Shown piece by piece: positions 24,776 to 35,624 of a DNA stretch of 42,409 nucleotides (its first letter is position 1; each line of letters opens with the position of its first letter). Location: contig JAUSAX010000141.1 of NCBI GenBank assembly GCA_030652315.1, forward strand, positions 1-42,409. The letters run 5' to 3'. Both the position numbers and the translations under genes were made by a program. The stretch comes from Afipia sp. (lineage in GTDB: Bacteria; Pseudomonadota; Alphaproteobacteria; Rhizobiales; Xanthobacteraceae). The notes below the pieces were generated by a model. That model did no database searches. It saw only the letters and a program-made list of their open reading frames with translations, and was not told where the DNA came from.

Positions 24776-26661
24776 GAACGCCTGCCGATCTTGTCGGCCT
24801 TGTCCTTGTCGAACCACCACAGCGTCGGCAGACCGGAACGGCCGTATTTCGGCAGCGGCGCGTGGCTGAAACGATCCCAGCGCGCGTACCGCGAGAATCC
24901 GTAGGTAAACTGCGGCACGACGTAGTAGTGCCAGAGCAGCACGCGATCGAGCGCCTTGGTCGCCGCCACCAGCGTCTCGCGATCCTTCGCGAAAATGATC
25001 CTGTCGATCAGCTTGTCGACCACTGGATTCTTGATCCCGACGGTGTTGCGCGCCCCGGGCACATCAGCAGATTCGGTTCCCCAGAAATCGCGCTGCTCGT
25101 TGCCCGGTGACAGCGACTGTCCCCAGACTTCCGTGACGATGTCGTAGTCAAAGCTGCGCAGCCGATTTTGATATTGCGCGGTATCAACGGTTCGAACCGT
25201 GACCTCAATACCGAGCCGTTCCAGCGACGGCTTGTAGAACAGAACGATGCGTTCCGACGGCGGGCTATCGATGAGAAACTCAACCGAAACCTGCTTGCCG
25301 TTCTTGTCCAAGAGCTTCTGATCGCGAACCTCATAGCCCGCCTCCTTCAGCAGACGAGTCGACTGGCGCCGGTTTTCACGAACCTTCTCAGGATCTCCGC
25401 CGACCGGATTTTCGTACGGCTTTGCGATCACCTCGGGTGGAATCTCGCCGTAGACCTCCTTGAGGATTTCGAACTCCCTCTGAACCGGAACACCTGAACT
25501 GGCGAGTTCGGTGCCTTCGAAGTAGCTATTGATGCGCTTGTACTGACCGTAGAACAGCTGCTTGTTCATTTCCTCGAAGTCGAACGCATAGTTGAAGGCG
25601 CGGCGAACGCGCTTGTCGGCAAACAATTCACGGCGGATATTGAAGGCGAAGCCCTGCATCCGGCCGGAATCGTTGATCGGGAATTCCTCAAGTACGACGC
25701 GCTTCTCCGTCACGGCCGGAAAATCATAGGCCGTCGCCCAGCTCTTGGCGGATGACTCGACGACCCAGTCCGCCTGGTCGGCCTTGAAGGCCTCGAGCGA
25801 CACCGTCGTATCGCGGAAAAACTCAAACCGCATCTCGTCAAAATTGTTCTGGCCGATCCGCGTCGGAGCCTTCTCGCCCCAGTAATTTTTGACCCGCTCC
25901 AGCGTTACGGAGCGGCCGGCGACAAAATCCTTGATGGCATATGGACCTGAGCCAAGCGGCTTCTCGAGCGTTGTCGCGCCGATGTCGCGCTTGCGGCCTT
26001 CGCTATCCTTGCCTTCCCACCAGTGCTTCGGAAGCACAGTCAATTCACCGACAATGGTCGGAAGTTCACGATTGCCGGGCGCATCGAACGTGAACTTGAT
26101 ATCGTGCGAGCCGACCTTCTCCGCCTTCACCACGTGCTTGTAGTAGGACGAATACATCGGGCTGTATTTCTTCAGCGACTCCATCGAGAACAGCACGTCT
26201 TCCGGTGTAACCGGCTTGCCGTCATTCCACTTCGCATCCTTGCGAAGACGATAGATCACCCACGAATGATCGTCGGGATGCGATACCGACTCGGCCAGCA
26301 GACCATATTGAGTTGTCGCTTCATCCTGCGACCGCGCCATCAAGGTCTCGTAGATCAGCCCGACCGCAGGCGCGATCGTTCCCTTGACGCCGGCAACAGC
26401 GAGATTGAAGTTATCGAAGGTCCCGATCGAAATCTGCCGGGCGATGCCGCCTTTCGGCGCATCCGGATTGACGTAGTCAAAACGCTTGAAGTCGGCGGGA
26501 TATTTGATGTCGCCGAACAACGACAGGGCATGCTTCCATTCCGGCGCGGCCTGAGTCTGGGCCTGCGCGGGGGCGATAGCATCCAGTCCCGCTGCCTTCA
26601 GCATGGGGACCGCTGCAACAAAAGCACTGCTCTGGAGGAGGCTCCGTCGGGAAATGCTCAA
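24772..26661 (-). CDS. yejA: Peptide ABC transporter binding protein (YejA-like, first copy)
   Basis: First gene of the operon; SBP_bac_5 binding protein of 629 aa. TTG at 26661 is chosen: CAGGAA lies about 8 nt upstream and the product starts MSISRRSLLQSSAF, a Tat-type signal, with cleavage probably near AQAQ (about 33-36). A frame open further upstream (to 26808) gives a Cys/Arg-rich sequence unlike any export signal and is rejected. Core motifs include FGDIKYPADFKRFDYVNPDA, PLGSGPYAIKDFVAGRSV and FAFNIRRELFADKRVRRAFNYA. It is a diverged tandem duplicate of the next gene. Confidence 0.9.
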   Translation of the reverse strand: MSISRRSLLQSSAFVAAVPMLKAAGLDAIAPAQAQTQAAPEWKHALSLFGDIKYPADFKRFDYVNPDAPKGGIARQISIGTFDNFNLAVAGVKGTIAPAVGLIYETLMARSQDEATTQYGLLAESVSHPDDHSWVIYRLRKDAKWNDGKPVTPEDVLFSMESLKKYSPMYSSYYKHVVKAEKVGSHDIKFTFDAPGNRELPTIVGELTVLPKHWWEGKDSEGRKRDIGATTLEKPLGSGPYAIKDFVAGRSVTLERVKNYWGEKAPTRIGQNNFDEMRFEFFRDTTVSLEAFKADQADWVVESSAKSWATAYDFPAVTEKRVVLEEFPINDSGRMQGFAFNIRRELFADKRVRRAFNYAFDFEEMNKQLFYGQYKRINSYFEGTELASSGVPVQREFEILKEVYGEIPPEVIAKPYENPVGGDPEKVRENRRQSTRLLKEAGYEVRDQKLLDKNGKQVSVEFLIDSPPSERIVLFYKPSLERLGIEVTVRTVDTAQYQNRLRSFDYDIVTEVWGQSLSPGNEQRDFWGTESADVPGARNTVGIKNPVVDKLIDRIIFAKDRETLVAATKALDRVLLWHYYVVPQFTYGFSRYARWDRFSHAPLPKYGRSGLPTLWWFDKDKADKIGRRS

Positions 26662-26806
26662 ATTGAATGTTCCTGTTGCTGGTCGAAAAGAAGTGCCCTT
26701 GCAACGTCTTGGCCGATTATGTCGGTTTTTGGATGTGATGCCAGCCCGTTGCGGCGCGTTCTTTGCGGCGAAATGTCCGGCTCGAAAACAGCAGCAATTG
26801 CAATGC

Positions 26807-26835
26807 AAAACGGCCAGGCGAACCTGGCCGTTTTT
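26807..26835. terminator. Terminator of cycM (bidirectional shape)
   Basis: AAAACGGCCAGG (26807-26818) pairs with CCTGGCCGTTTT (26823-26834) around CGAA: a perfect 12-bp stem with a T-run on both strands. It lies 31 bp after the cycM stop and about 145 bp upstream of the yej operon start, insulating the two. Confidence 0.85.
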
Positions 26836-26865
26836 CGAATTAAATTTCGGTCACGCGCCGAAAGC

Positions 26866-27414
26866 TCATTTGCTGGCGGTCGGCAGCGGCACCGGAGTGT
26901 CGGCCAGCGTACGCAGGTAGGCGATCAGGTCCGCCCGCTCGCTGTCCTTGCTGATGCCGGCGAAGCCCATCGCGGTGCCGGGGACGTAGCCCTTCGGGCT
27001 GGCGATGAACTTGTTGAGAGCGTCGTAGGTCCACTTGCCGCCCTTGCCCTTCATGGCGGCGGAGAAATTGAACCCGCCACGGCCGTGGCCGATCTCGTCG
27101 TCAATGAGGCCATAGAGGTTCGGGCCGACCTTGTTCGCGCCGTTCTTTTCAAAGGTGTGGCAGGCCGCGCACTTCTTTGCAGCCGCTGTGCCCTTCTCGA
27201 TGGAGGCAGTCTGAAGCAGCTTTTCGATCGGCTCGCTCGGCGCGGCGGCGGCGGCCGCACCGGCGCCTCCGGTTTCCTTCACCGCGATTTCAAAACCGGG
27301 CTTTTCCGGCTTCTTCGGCGAGAAAATCGCATTGGCAGCCATGTTGGTCGCCAGCAGAACGAGGCAGGTGCCGAGCACTGCGCCCATGATCTTGTTGAGT
27401 TCGAAGGAGTCCAT
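26866..27414 (-). CDS. cycM: Membrane-anchored cytochrome c (CycM / c552 type)
   Basis: Electron carrier from the bc1 complex to an aa3-type oxidase, 182 aa, held in the membrane by an uncleaved N-terminal helix (MGAVLGTCLVLLATNMAANAIF). An Ala/Gly/Pro linker (about 48-60) leads to the haem domain: CAACH at 82-86 and the axial Met149 in PGTAMGFAG. Length and layout match CycM of Bradyrhizobium. It is transcribed alone; a strong hairpin follows. The 208-bp divergent spacer to kdsB holds its promoter, with no recognised operator. Confidence 0.92.
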   Translation of the reverse strand: MDSFELNKIMGAVLGTCLVLLATNMAANAIFSPKKPEKPGFEIAVKETGGAGAAAAAAPSEPIEKLLQTASIEKGTAAAKKCAACHTFEKNGANKVGPNLYGLIDDEIGHGRGGFNFSAAMKGKGGKWTYDALNKFIASPKGYVPGTAMGFAGISKDSERADLIAYLRTLADTPVPLPTASK

Positions 27415-27622
27415 TTGCGATCAGGCCCTAGCCGGAAAGTCGATACGTTTGGCCGCATGAAACGGCCATGAATTGCTACCGGGAACAGGCGTGCAGCGCA
27501 ATACAGGTAGCGGGATCGAGATAACGGTTTGCCTGCCTTCTGGCAACCCGTATAAACGCGCGACCCCTTGAAAACACCCGTCATTTCCTCACCAATTTGG
27601 CCATCCGAGCCGCTTGCCTCCA

Positions 27623-28369
27623 ATGACAGAAACCCGCGCCCTGGTGCTGATTCCCGCCCGCATGGCCGCAACCCGGCTGCCGGGAAAGCCGCTGCTCGAC
27701 ATCGGCGGCCTGCCGATGATCGTCCACGTCCTGCGCCGGGCGGAAGCTGCGCGAATCGGCCGGGTCGTTGTTGCCACCGATGCGCCGGAAATTGCGCAAG
27801 CGGTGAAAAAATCTGGCGGCGAAGCCGTCATGACCCGCGCGGATCATCCCTCGGGGTCCGACCGGATCTTCGAGGCGCTTGAGGCCCTCGATGGCGCGGG
27901 AGAAATCGACACCATCATCAATGTTCAGGGCGACCTGCCTACCATCGCGCCCGAGGATATTCGCGCGGTGCTCGCGCCGCTCGACGATTCCAGCGTCGAT
28001 ATCGCCACGCTGGCCGCTGTGATCCGAAAGGACGAGGAACACACCAATCCGAACGTGGTGAAAGTCGTCGGATCACCGGTCAACGCAATGCGGCTGCGGG
28101 CGCTGTATTTCACACGGGCGACCGCCCCTTATGGAGACGGCCCGCGCTATCACCATATCGGGCTTTATGCCTATCGCAGGAGCGCGCTGGCGCGGTTCGT
28201 CGCCCTGCCGCCCTCGCCGCTCGAGACCCGCGAAAAGCTCGAACAGTTGCGGGCGCTCGAGGCCGGCATGCGGATCGACGTCACGGTGGTTGACACAGTG
28301 CCGCTGGGCGTCGATACGCCTCACGATCTCGAGACCGCACGGCAAATGCTGGCAGGCAAGGCATCATGA
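27623..28369 (+). CDS. kdsB: 3-deoxy-manno-octulosonate cytidylyltransferase
   Basis: Activates Kdo as CMP-Kdo for lipopolysaccharide core synthesis; cytoplasmic, 248 aa. Family motifs: [16 protein letters not shown] near the N-terminus, [21 protein letters not shown], and [13 protein letters not shown] with [13 protein letters not shown] 27623 was chosen because homologues start MTxTR; an in-frame TTG at 27614 would add three residues, and neither has a clear ribosome-binding site. Its stop overlaps the pheA start (ATGA). The pairing is by position, not pathway. Confidence 0.93.
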   Translation: MTETRALVLIPARMAATRLPGKPLLDIGGLPMIVHVLRRAEAARIGRVVVATDAPEIAQAVKKSGGEAVMTRADHPSGSDRIFEALEALDGAGEIDTIINVQGDLPTIAPEDIRAVLAPLDDSSVDIATLAAVIRKDEEHTNPNVVKVVGSPVNAMRLRALYFTRATAPYGDGPRYHHIGLYAYRRSALARFVALPPSPLETREKLEQLRALEAGMRIDVTVVDTVPLGVDTPHDLETARQMLAGKAS

Positions 28370-29229
28370 CCAAATCGATGAAAATTGCCTTTCAGGGCGA
28401 ATCCGGCGCCAATTCGCATATCGCGATTCAGGAAGCCTTCCCGGACGCGACGCCGTTGCCCTGCGCGACCTTCGAGGACGCGCTGGCGGCAATCTCGTCG
28501 GGTGAAGCCAGTCTTGGCATGATCCCGATCGAGAACTCGTTGGCCGGACGCGTCGCCGACATTCACCACCTGCTGCCGCAGTCGGGACTTTTCATCGTCG
28601 GCGAATGGTTTTTGCCGATCCGGCATCAGCTCATGGGGCCGCGCGGCGCGAAGCTCGGAGACATCAGAACCGTCGAAAGCCATGTCCACGCCATCGGGCA
28701 GTGCCGCAACATCATCCGCAAGCTCGGCATCAAGGCGATCGTCGCGGGCGACACGGCGGGCGCAGCGCGCATCATCGCGGAACGCGGCGACAAAACCTGC
28801 GCTGCGATTGCCTCGCGTCTTGCCGCTGATATTTACGGTCTCGACATTCTTGCTGAAGACATCGAGGACGAAGCCCACAACACCACCCGCTTCGTGATCC
28901 TGGCGCGTGAGCAGCTTTGGGCTGCGCAAGGCTCCGGCCCGCTGGTGACCACTTTTGTATTCCGCGTGCGCAACCTTCCGGCGGCGCTGTACAAGGCGAT
29001 GGGCGGCTTCGCCACCAACGGCGTCAACATGACCAAGCTGGAAAGCTACATGGTGGAAGGCAATTTCTTCGCCACGCAGTTCTATGCCGATGTTGACGGC
29101 CATCCCGACGACAAGAACCTCGCCTATGCGCTGGAAGAGCTGAAATTCTTCTCGAAGGAACTGCGGATCGTCGGCGTCTATCCGGCCCACCCGTTCCGTG
29201 TTGCGTTCACGGAAAAGGGCGCGGAATAA
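28366..29229 (+). CDS. pheA: Prephenate dehydratase
   Basis: Converts prephenate to phenylpyruvate in phenylalanine synthesis; 287 aa, monofunctional, with no chorismate mutase domain. The catalytic domain (about 5-182) has [26 protein letters not shown] and the TTR motif at 173-175 (HNTTRFVIL). The ACT regulatory domain (about 194-275) binds phenylalanine; the usual ESRP motif reads ESYM here, common in alphaproteobacteria. Start ATG overlaps the kdsB stop by 4 bp. A second ATG five codons in is also possible. Confidence 0.94.
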   Translation: MTKSMKIAFQGESGANSHIAIQEAFPDATPLPCATFEDALAAISSGEASLGMIPIENSLAGRVADIHHLLPQSGLFIVGEWFLPIRHQLMGPRGAKLGDIRTVESHVHAIGQCRNIIRKLGIKAIVAGDTAGAARIIAERGDKTCAAIASRLAADIYGLDILAEDIEDEAHNTTRFVILAREQLWAAQGSGPLVTTFVFRVRNLPAALYKAMGGFATNGVNMTKLESYMVEGNFFATQFYADVDGHPDDKNLAYALEELKFFSKELRIVGVYPAHPFRVAFTEKGAE

Positions 29230-29235
29230 GGCTAA

Positions 29236-30255
29236 CTAAGCCGCCGCCTGCTTGCCAATTCCGAACGCGTCCGCCAGCAGGCTGTACGAGCGCTTGCGCG
29301 CGTCGTGATCGTAGGTCGCCGTGATCACCATCACCTCGTCCGGCTTGCTGGCCTCGATCAGCGGCGCGATGTTCTGCATCACGGTTTGCTTTGAGCCGAC
29401 GAACAGCCGCGAGCGATTGCGTGCGATGCTCACACGGTCGGCGTCGGTGTACGGATAAGCCTGCGCCTCCTCGATGCTCGGCAGCGGTCGATATTGCCCG
29501 CGGTCGCGCAGCAGCCGGTTGAGATCGGCCGACGACGCCAGCCGGTCCGCCTCTTCATCCGTCTCGGCCATGATCACGGCGATCGCCAGAATGGCATGCG
29601 GGACGGTGCGCCAATGCGATGGCTTGAAATGCGCGCGATAGTGAATCATCGCGTCCGCTGCGTCGTGCGACGCGAAATGATGCGCGAACGCGAAGCCCAT
29701 GCCGACCTGCGCCGACAATTGCGCGCTGTAGTCGCTCGACCCCAACAGCCAGATCGGCGGCAGCGGCGCATCGTCCGGCATCGCAATCACGTTGTGGTAG
29801 GGATGGCCTTCGGGAAAGTTGCGCGTCTCCCACAGCGTCAATTCGATCAGGCGTTCGATGAAGTCATCGCCGCCGCGCGGATCGAACCGCTGGCGCAGCG
29901 CATGCATGGTGGTTTGATCGGTGCCGGGTGCGCGGCCGAGCCCGAGATCGATGCGGCCGGGAAACAGCGCTTCCAGCATCTTGAACCGTTCGGCGACCAT
30001 CAGCGGCGCGTGGTTCGGCAGCATCACGCCGCCGGAGCCGACGCGAATGTGCTGCGTCGCCGCTGCGATCTGCCCGATCATGATCTCGGGCGCGGGAGAC
30101 GCCACCGAGGCGAGGCTGTGATGCTCCGCCAGCCAGTAGCGCGTGTAGCCGAGACGGTCGGCATGCTGCGCCAGATCGATGCTGTTGCGCAGCGACTGGG
30201 AAGGCTTTGTGCCGGTGGTGACGACCGAAAGGTCGAGGATGGAAAGCGGGGTCAT
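29236..30255 (-). CDS. LLM-class flavin-dependent oxidoreductase
   Basis: Luciferase-like monooxygenase (MsnO8/YhbW-type), 339 aa, TIM barrel expected to use reduced flavin. Recognisable segments are LSILDLSVVTTG at the start, YWLAEHHSLASVASPAPEI, IRVGSGGVMLPNHAPL, GRIDLGLGRAPGTD and PPIWLLGSSDYSAQLSA. The substrate cannot be deduced. ATG 30255 gives the family N-terminus; an in-frame extension to 30360 is Cys/Arg-rich and unlike homologues. It converges on pheA with only 6 bp between stops. Confidence 0.88.
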   Translation of the reverse strand: MTPLSILDLSVVTTGTKPSQSLRNSIDLAQHADRLGYTRYWLAEHHSLASVASPAPEIMIGQIAAATQHIRVGSGGVMLPNHAPLMVAERFKMLEALFPGRIDLGLGRAPGTDQTTMHALRQRFDPRGGDDFIERLIELTLWETRNFPEGHPYHNVIAMPDDAPLPPIWLLGSSDYSAQLSAQVGMGFAFAHHFASHDAADAMIHYRAHFKPSHWRTVPHAILAIAVIMAETDEEADRLASSADLNRLLRDRGQYRPLPSIEEAQAYPYTDADRVSIARNRSRLFVGSKQTVMQNIAPLIEASKPDEVMVITATYDHDARKRSYSLLADAFGIGKQAAA

Positions 30256-30692
30256 GCGGCCCACGCTAGTGGCTCGCGGGCAGCGGTCAAAGCGCCGGTG
30301 CGCATGCCACCCAGCCGGGTTGCCGGAGGCGTGTGGGCAACTATATGATAGTTTAATCAAACCTGCAGATACCTGCCCACCATCGTTTGGCGCGCTCGGC
30401 TGAAAAATCCCGAATTAAGCTGAAATTCCGGCCAATATTCTTGGATTCTCCGCCACCCGCGCCTCGCCGGATGGCAAATTCCTTCTAGGGAAGCAGCCGT
30501 AGTGGGCAATTTCCCACACAAAATGTCCAGTGAATGGGCTGTCGGAAATGGCTGGTTTCGCTTATTTTGGCCCGTAAAGGCGAAACGGTGACGACGGCCG
30601 GCCCAAAGGGCGAAACGAAGGCACACCGCGCCGCGGAGGCTGCAGCCCATTCCGGCCCGCGCACCGCCTTACGACATGTGGAGTTGAGAAGC
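30256..30692. promoter_or_regulatory. Divergent spacer upstream of metF, no gene seen
   Basis: This 437-bp spacer holds the promoters of the monooxygenase and metF. GTGGG-CAATTT-CCCAC forms a small hairpin near 30501-30516. Near 30570-30626 a roughly 20-bp segment (GGCCCGTAAAGGCGAAACGG) is imperfectly repeated as GGCCCAAAGGGCGAAACGAA. An AT-rich patch (about 30338-30362) may be an operator or -10 region. I looked for cobalamin, SAM and SAH riboswitch cores and did not find one. The frame from 30534 is open in phase with metF but has no ribosome-binding site. Confidence 0.4.
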
Positions 30693-31604
30693 GTGACGAG
30701 CGAAACATCCGCCCCGACCGGATCGCCGGGGCAAAAGCGTCCGGCGATTTCCTTCGAGTTCTTTCCGCCCAAGACCGAAGAGATGGAGCGCAACCTCTGG
30801 GAGGTCATCAACCGGCTTGCACCGCTGACGCCGAACTTCGTCTCGGTGACGTACGGCGCGGGCGGCTCGACCCGTGAGCGCACTCATTCGACCATCGCGC
30901 GCATCCTCGGTGAGACCAAACTCACGCCCGCGGCCCATCTCACCTGCGTCGCCGCCACCAAGGCGGATATCGACGACGTTGTCGCGCGCTATCATGACGT
31001 TGGCGTCCGTCACATCGTGGCATTGCGCGGCGATCCCACCACCGGCATCGGCACGGCTTACGCCGCTCACCCCGACGGCTACCAGACGTCGGCCGATCTC
31101 GTCGCCAGCATCAAGAAGCGTTATCCCGATATCGACGTCACGGTGTCGGCTTATCCGGAAAAGCATCCCGAGAGCGCTGACTTCGATGCCGATATCGATG
31201 CACTGAAAGCCAAGGTCGACGCGGGCGCAAGCCGCGCCATCACCCAGGTTTTCTTCGACAACGATCTCTATTTTCGCTACCTCGACCGCGTTCGCGCGCG
31301 TGGCATCGATATTCCGGTGGTGCCCGGCATCATGCCGATGCACAACTTCAAGCAGGCGCGCAATTTCGTCACCCGTGCGGGCACGACCGTGCCGTCCTGG
31401 CTGGCCGACAAATTTGAAGGCCTCGATGACGATGCCGAAACGCGCAAACTGGTGGCTGCGACCGTCGCCGCCGGCCAGGTGCAGAAGCTCGCCAAGCATG
31501 GCGTCGAGAATTTTCATTTTTATACGATGAACCGTGCGGATCTTGTGTTCGCCATCAGCCACCTTTTGGGAATTCGTCCCAACGGTGCGCAGAAAGCTGC
31601 GTGA
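30693..31604 (+). CDS. metF: Methylenetetrahydrofolate reductase
   Basis: Flavoenzyme that reduces 5,10-methylene-THF to 5-methyl-THF, the methyl donor for MetH; 303 aa, TIM barrel. Catalytic Glu22 lies in [10 protein letters not shown] and Asp114 in [19 protein letters not shown] and [13 protein letters not shown] are family segments. GTG 30693 is chosen because GGAG lies 9 nt upstream and the protein then has the usual short leader before the barrel. metH begins 4 bp after the stop, so enzyme and consumer are co-expressed. Confidence 0.93.
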   Translation: MTSETSAPTGSPGQKRPAISFEFFPPKTEEMERNLWEVINRLAPLTPNFVSVTYGAGGSTRERTHSTIARILGETKLTPAAHLTCVAATKADIDDVVARYHDVGVRHIVALRGDPTTGIGTAYAAHPDGYQTSADLVASIKKRYPDIDVTVSAYPEKHPESADFDADIDALKAKVDAGASRAITQVFFDNDLYFRYLDRVRARGIDIPVVPGIMPMHNFKQARNFVTRAGTTVPSWLADKFEGLDDDAETRKLVAATVAAGQVQKLAKHGVENFHFYTMNRADLVFAISHLLGIRPNGAQKAA

Positions 31605-31608
31605 TCCC

Positions 31609-34600
31609 ATGACCGTGAAGACATCTCCGACCGCCGACCAATTCCGCGCGCTTGCCCGCGAACGCATCCTCGTGCTCGACGGCGCGATGGGCACCATGAT
31701 CCAGGGCCTGCAGTACGACGAAGCTGCGTTCCGCGGCGAACGCTTCAAGGATTTCCATCGCGACGTCAAAGGCAACAACGATCTCTTGATCCTCACCCAG
31801 CCGCAGGCGATCGAGGACATTCACTTCGCCTATCTCGATGCTGGCGCGGACATCGTCGCGACCAACACGTTCTCATCGACTTCGATTGCGCAGGCGGACT
31901 ACGACCTCACCACCATCGCTTACGAGATGAACTTTGAAGGCGCGAGGCTGGCGCGCAATGCCGCCAACCGCGCGACCGCGAAGGACGGCAAGCCGCGTTT
32001 CGTTGCCGGCGCGCTTGGCCCGACCAACCGCACCGCTTCTATCTCGCCGGACGTCGGCAATCCCGGCTACCGCGCGGTGACGTTCGACGACCTGCGCATT
32101 TCATACAGCGAACAGATCAACGGACTGCTGGACGGCGGCGCTGATTTGCTGCTGGTCGAAACCATCTTCGACACCCTGAACGCCAAGGCCGCGCTTTACG
32201 CCATCGCTGAAATCTGCGAGGCGCGCGGCATCCACGTGCCGGTGATGATCTCCGGCACGATCACCGACAAGTCAGGGCGGCTTCTCTCCGGTCAGTTGCC
32301 GGAAGCGTTCTGGTATTCGGTGCAACACGCCAATCCGATCACCATCGGTTTCAACTGCGCGCTCGGCGCGGAAGACCTGCGTGCGCACATCGCCGACATC
32401 GGTCGTGTCGCCGACGCGCTGGTCTGCGCCTATCCGAACGCCGGACTGCCGAACGAATTCGGCCAGTATGATGAGAGCCCCGAATACATGGCGCGGCTGG
32501 TCGGCGAATTCGCGCAGGCCGGTCTGGTCAACGTGGTCGGGGGCTGCTGCGGCACCACGCCGGATCACATCAGGGCCATCGCAGACGCCTGCGCGCCGCA
32601 CAAGCCGCGCATCCTGCCGGAAATTCCGCCGCTGCTGCGGCTGTCCGGCCTTGAGCCGTTCAACCTCACCGCCGATATCCCGTTCGTCAACGTCGGCGAG
32701 CGCACCAACGTCACCGGCTCGGCCCGCTTCCGCAAGCTGATCAAGGAAGGCGACTACACCGCAGCACTTCAGGTGGCGCGCGATCAGGTCGAGAACGGCG
32801 CGCAGGTCATCGACATCAACATGGATGAAGGCCTGCTCGACTCCAAGCAGGCGATGATCGACTTTCTTAATCTCGTCGCCTCAGAGCCGGACATCGCCCG
32901 CGTGCCGGTGATGGTCGACTCGTCGAAGTTCGACGTGATCGAGGCTGGCCTGAAATGCGTTCAGGGCAAGCCCATCGTCAACTCGATTTCCATGAAGGAA
33001 GGCGAGGAAAAATTTCTGCACGAAGCCACCATCGCGCGCCGACATGGCGCGGCCGTGGTGGTGATGGCGTTCGACGAGGTCGGACAGGCTGACACGTTCG
33101 AGCGCAAGATCGAGATCTGCAAACGCGCCTATGACCTGCTGGTCGAGAAGCTCGATTTCCCGCCGCAGGACATCATCTTCGATCCGAATATCTTCGCCAT
33201 CGCGACGGGTCTTGAAGAGCACAACAATTACGGCGTCGATTTCATCGAAGCCACCCGTTGGATCCGGCAGAACCTGCCTCACGCGCATATTTCCGGCGGC
33301 GTCTCCAACCTGTCGTTCTCGTTCCGCGGCAACGAGCCGGTGCGCGAGGCGATGCATTCGGTGTTCCTGTATCACGCCATCAAGGCCGGCATGGACATGG
33401 GCATCGTCAATGCCGGGCAGATGGTGATCTATGATGACATCGATCCCGAGCTGCGTCAGGTCTGCGAAGACGTCATCCTCAACCGCGATCCCGGCGCGCC
33501 GGAGAAGCTGCTGGAACTGGCGGAGAAATTCCGCGGACAGGGCAAGCAGGTCAAGGAACAGGATCTCGCCTGGCGCGAGTGGCCGGTGGCGAAGCGCCTC
33601 AGCCACGCGCTGGTCAACGGCATCACCGAATATATCGACGCCGACACCGAGGCTGCGCGCCTGACCGTGGAGCGGCCGCTGCATGTGATCGAAGGCCCGC
33701 TGATGGACGGCATGAACATCGTCGGCGACCTGTTCGGCGCCGGCAAGATGTTCCTGCCGCAGGTGGTGAAGTCTGCCCGCGTGATGAAGCAGGCGGTCGC
33801 CTATCTGATGCCGTTCATGGAAGAAGAGAAGGCGCGCAACCTCGCCAACGGCATTGCCGGCGACGGGCGCAGCTCCGCAGGCAAGATTCTGCTCGCCACC
33901 GTGAAAGGCGACGTGCACGACATCGGAAAGAACATTGTGGGCATCGTGCTCCAGTGCAACAATTTCGAGGTGATCGATCTCGGCGTCATGGTGCCGGCCA
34001 CCAAGATCATCGAAACCGCGAAGGCCGAAGGGGTCGACATCATCGGCCTGTCCGGACTGATCACGCCCTCGCTCGATGAAATGGCGTTCATGGCCGCCGA
34101 GCTTGAGCGCCTCGGCCTCGATCTTCCGCTGATGATCGGCGGCGCGACCACCAGCCGCGTGCACACCGCCGTGAAGATCGATCCGGCCTACAAGCGCGGC
34201 CCGGTGATCCACGTCAACGACGCCAGCCGCGCGGTCGGCGTCGCCTCGTCGCTGATGTCACCCGAGAAGCGAGAGGAATACACCCGCGAGGTTCGCGCCG
34301 ACTACGCCAAGATTTCAGCGGCACATTTCAAGGCGCAGCAGGACAAGAAGCGGCTCAAGCTCGCCGCCGCGCGCGCCAACGCGCACAGCATCGACTGGTC
34401 CAAGACCCAGCCGAAGAAGCCGACGTTCATCGGCATCAAGAGCTTCAGCGACTATTCGCTGGCGGAGCTGGCCGAATACATCGACTGGACGCCGTTCTTC
34501 CAGACCTGGGAACTGAGCGGACGTTACCCGGCGATTCTCGACGACCCGAAGGTCGGCGAGGTTGCGCGGTCGCTGTATAACGACGCGCGCAAGATGCTCG

Positions 34601-35460
34601 ACCTGATCGTCAAGGAAAACTGGTTCAAGGCCAGCGCCACCATCGGATTCTGGCCGGCGAATGCCGAGGGCGACGATATCGTTCTCTACAGCGACGATGC
34701 CCGCACCAAGCCGCTGACCACGCTGCACACGCTGCGCCAGCAGCTTGAGAAGCGCGAGGGCCGCAAGAACGTCGCGCTGTCGGATTTCATCGCACCGGTC
34801 TCGAGCGGCGTGCCGGATTACATCGGCATGTTCGTGGTCACGGCGGGCATCGGCGAGGATGTCGTCGCGGATCGCTTCAAGAACGCCAATGACGACTACT
34901 CGTCTATTCTGGTGAAGGCGCTGGCGGATCGTCTGGCAGAAGCTTTTGCCGAGCGGATGCATCAGCGCGTGCGCAAGGAATTCTGGGGCTACGCGCCGGA
35001 CGAGGCACTGAAGACCGACGAGCTTATCCTCGAACAGTATGCCGGCATCCGCCCGGCGCCGGGCTATCCGGCGCAGCCGGACCACACCGAGAAGGCGACA
35101 CTGTTCAAGCTGCTCGATGCGGAGCGAACCGCGGGCGTGACGCTGACCGAAAGCTTTGCGATGTGGCCGGGATCGTCCGTCTCGGGGCTCTATTTCAGCC
35201 ATCCGGAGAGTTATTATTTCGGTGTCGGCAAGATCGAGCAGGATCAGGTCGAGGATTATGCCGAACGCAAGGGCATGAGCGTCGCGGAGACCGAGCGCTG
35301 GCTGGCGCCGATCCTCAACTACATTCCGTCGCGCGAGATGCCCGCCGAGACCGAAGACGATGTCGCAACGCTGCCGCTGGCGAAACATCCTCCGGGCTGC
35401 GGCTGCGCGATGCATCTGCGAATGAACGGCAAGCCGGTCGCACAGGCGATCGCGCGCTGA
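31609..35460 (+). CDS. metH: Cobalamin-dependent methionine synthase
   Basis: Transfers the methyl group of 5-methyl-THF to homocysteine through cobalamin; cytoplasmic, 1283 aa, full length for the family. Domains in order: homocysteine-binding barrel with zinc ligands Cys250, Cys313 and Cys314 (GGCCGT); pterin-binding barrel (about 360-620, [13 protein letters not shown]); cap and B12-binding domains with D768-V-H770-D-I-G773 carrying the axial His; and the reactivation domain with RPAPGYP (1148-1154) for AdoMet. ATG 31609 gives the standard N-terminus; an earlier in-frame start lies inside metF. No B12 riboswitch was seen upstream. A strong hairpin follows. Confidence 0.96.
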   Translation: MTVKTSPTADQFRALARERILVLDGAMGTMIQGLQYDEAAFRGERFKDFHRDVKGNNDLLILTQPQAIEDIHFAYLDAGADIVATNTFSSTSIAQADYDLTTIAYEMNFEGARLARNAANRATAKDGKPRFVAGALGPTNRTASISPDVGNPGYRAVTFDDLRISYSEQINGLLDGGADLLLVETIFDTLNAKAALYAIAEICEARGIHVPVMISGTITDKSGRLLSGQLPEAFWYSVQHANPITIGFNCALGAEDLRAHIADIGRVADALVCAYPNAGLPNEFGQYDESPEYMARLVGEFAQAGLVNVVGGCCGTTPDHIRAIADACAPHKPRILPEIPPLLRLSGLEPFNLTADIPFVNVGERTNVTGSARFRKLIKEGDYTAALQVARDQVENGAQVIDINMDEGLLDSKQAMIDFLNLVASEPDIARVPVMVDSSKFDVIEAGLKCVQGKPIVNSISMKEGEEKFLHEATIARRHGAAVVVMAFDEVGQADTFERKIEICKRAYDLLVEKLDFPPQDIIFDPNIFAIATGLEEHNNYGVDFIEATRWIRQNLPHAHISGGVSNLSFSFRGNEPVREAMHSVFLYHAIKAGMDMGIVNAGQMVIYDDIDPELRQVCEDVILNRDPGAPEKLLELAEKFRGQGKQVKEQDLAWREWPVAKRLSHALVNGITEYIDADTEAARLTVERPLHVIEGPLMDGMNIVGDLFGAGKMFLPQVVKSARVMKQAVAYLMPFMEEEKARNLANGIAGDGRSSAGKILLATVKGDVHDIGKNIVGIVLQCNNFEVIDLGVMVPATKIIETAKAEGVDIIGLSGLITPSLDEMAFMAAELERLGLDLPLMIGGATTSRVHTAVKIDPAYKRGPVIHVNDASRAVGVASSLMSPEKREEYTREVRADYAKISAAHFKAQQDKKRLKLAAARANAHSIDWSKTQPKKPTFIGIKSFSDYSLAELAEYIDWTPFFQTWELSGRYPAILDDPKVGEVARSLYNDARKMLDLIVKENWFKASATIGFWPANAEGDDIVLYSDDARTKPLTTLHTLRQQLEKREGRKNVALSDFIAPVSSGVPDYIGMFVVTAGIGEDVVADRFKNANDDYSSILVKALADRLAEAFAERMHQRVRKEFWGYAPDEALKTDELILEQYAGIRPAPGYPAQPDHTEKATLFKLLDAERTAGVTLTESFAMWPGSSVSGLYFSHPESYYFGVGKIEQDQVEDYAERKGMSVAETERWLAPILNYIPSREMPAETEDDVATLPLAKHPPGCGCAMHLRMNGKPVAQAIAR

Positions 35461-35487
35461 CCTTCGCACTTCGATTCAACTTAGGCG

Positions 35488-35527
35488 AAATGCCGCCATG
35501 CTCGCCTTCCGCGCATGGCGGCATTTT
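35488..35527 (+). terminator. Terminator after metH
   Basis: AAATGCCGCCATGC (35488-35501) pairs with GCATGGCGGCATTT (35513-35526), a perfect 14-bp stem with an 11-nt loop, ending in TTTT. Confidence 0.82.
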
Positions 35528-35560
35528 CACGCGGGTTTGAACATTCTCGGCCTGGAACCT

Positions 35561-35585
35561 GGAACGACGCGCGAGGTGATGTGTT
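35561..35585 (+). promoter_or_regulatory. Possible EcfG-type general stress promoter
   Basis: GGAAC, 16 bases, then TGTT fits the alphaproteobacterial sigma-EcfG pattern GGAAC-N16/17-CGTT with one mismatch. It would start transcription some 30 bp before the ATG of the small exported protein at 35625. A second GGAAC lies 7 bp upstream but is less well spaced. Confidence 0.35.
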
Positions 35586-35624
35586 GGTGCGCCGCCTATT
35601 CCACCCTCAAACAGGAGCCGGAAA

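Noticed and set aside
26662..26808. N-terminal extension of the first YejA-like protein
   Set aside because: It would put a Cys/Arg-rich stretch before the Tat signal and run over the region upstream of the operon; TTG 26661 has a good ribosome-binding site.
30256..30692. Riboswitch upstream of metF (cobalamin, SAM or SAH type)
   Set aside because: I could not find a cobalamin B12-box in context, nor SAM-II or SAH cores with paired stems. GC-rich matches to short pieces were not convincing.
30534..30692. N-terminal extension of metF by 53 codons
   Set aside because: The extension is open but unlike MetF N-termini and has no ribosome-binding site, while GTG 30693 has GGAG at good spacing.
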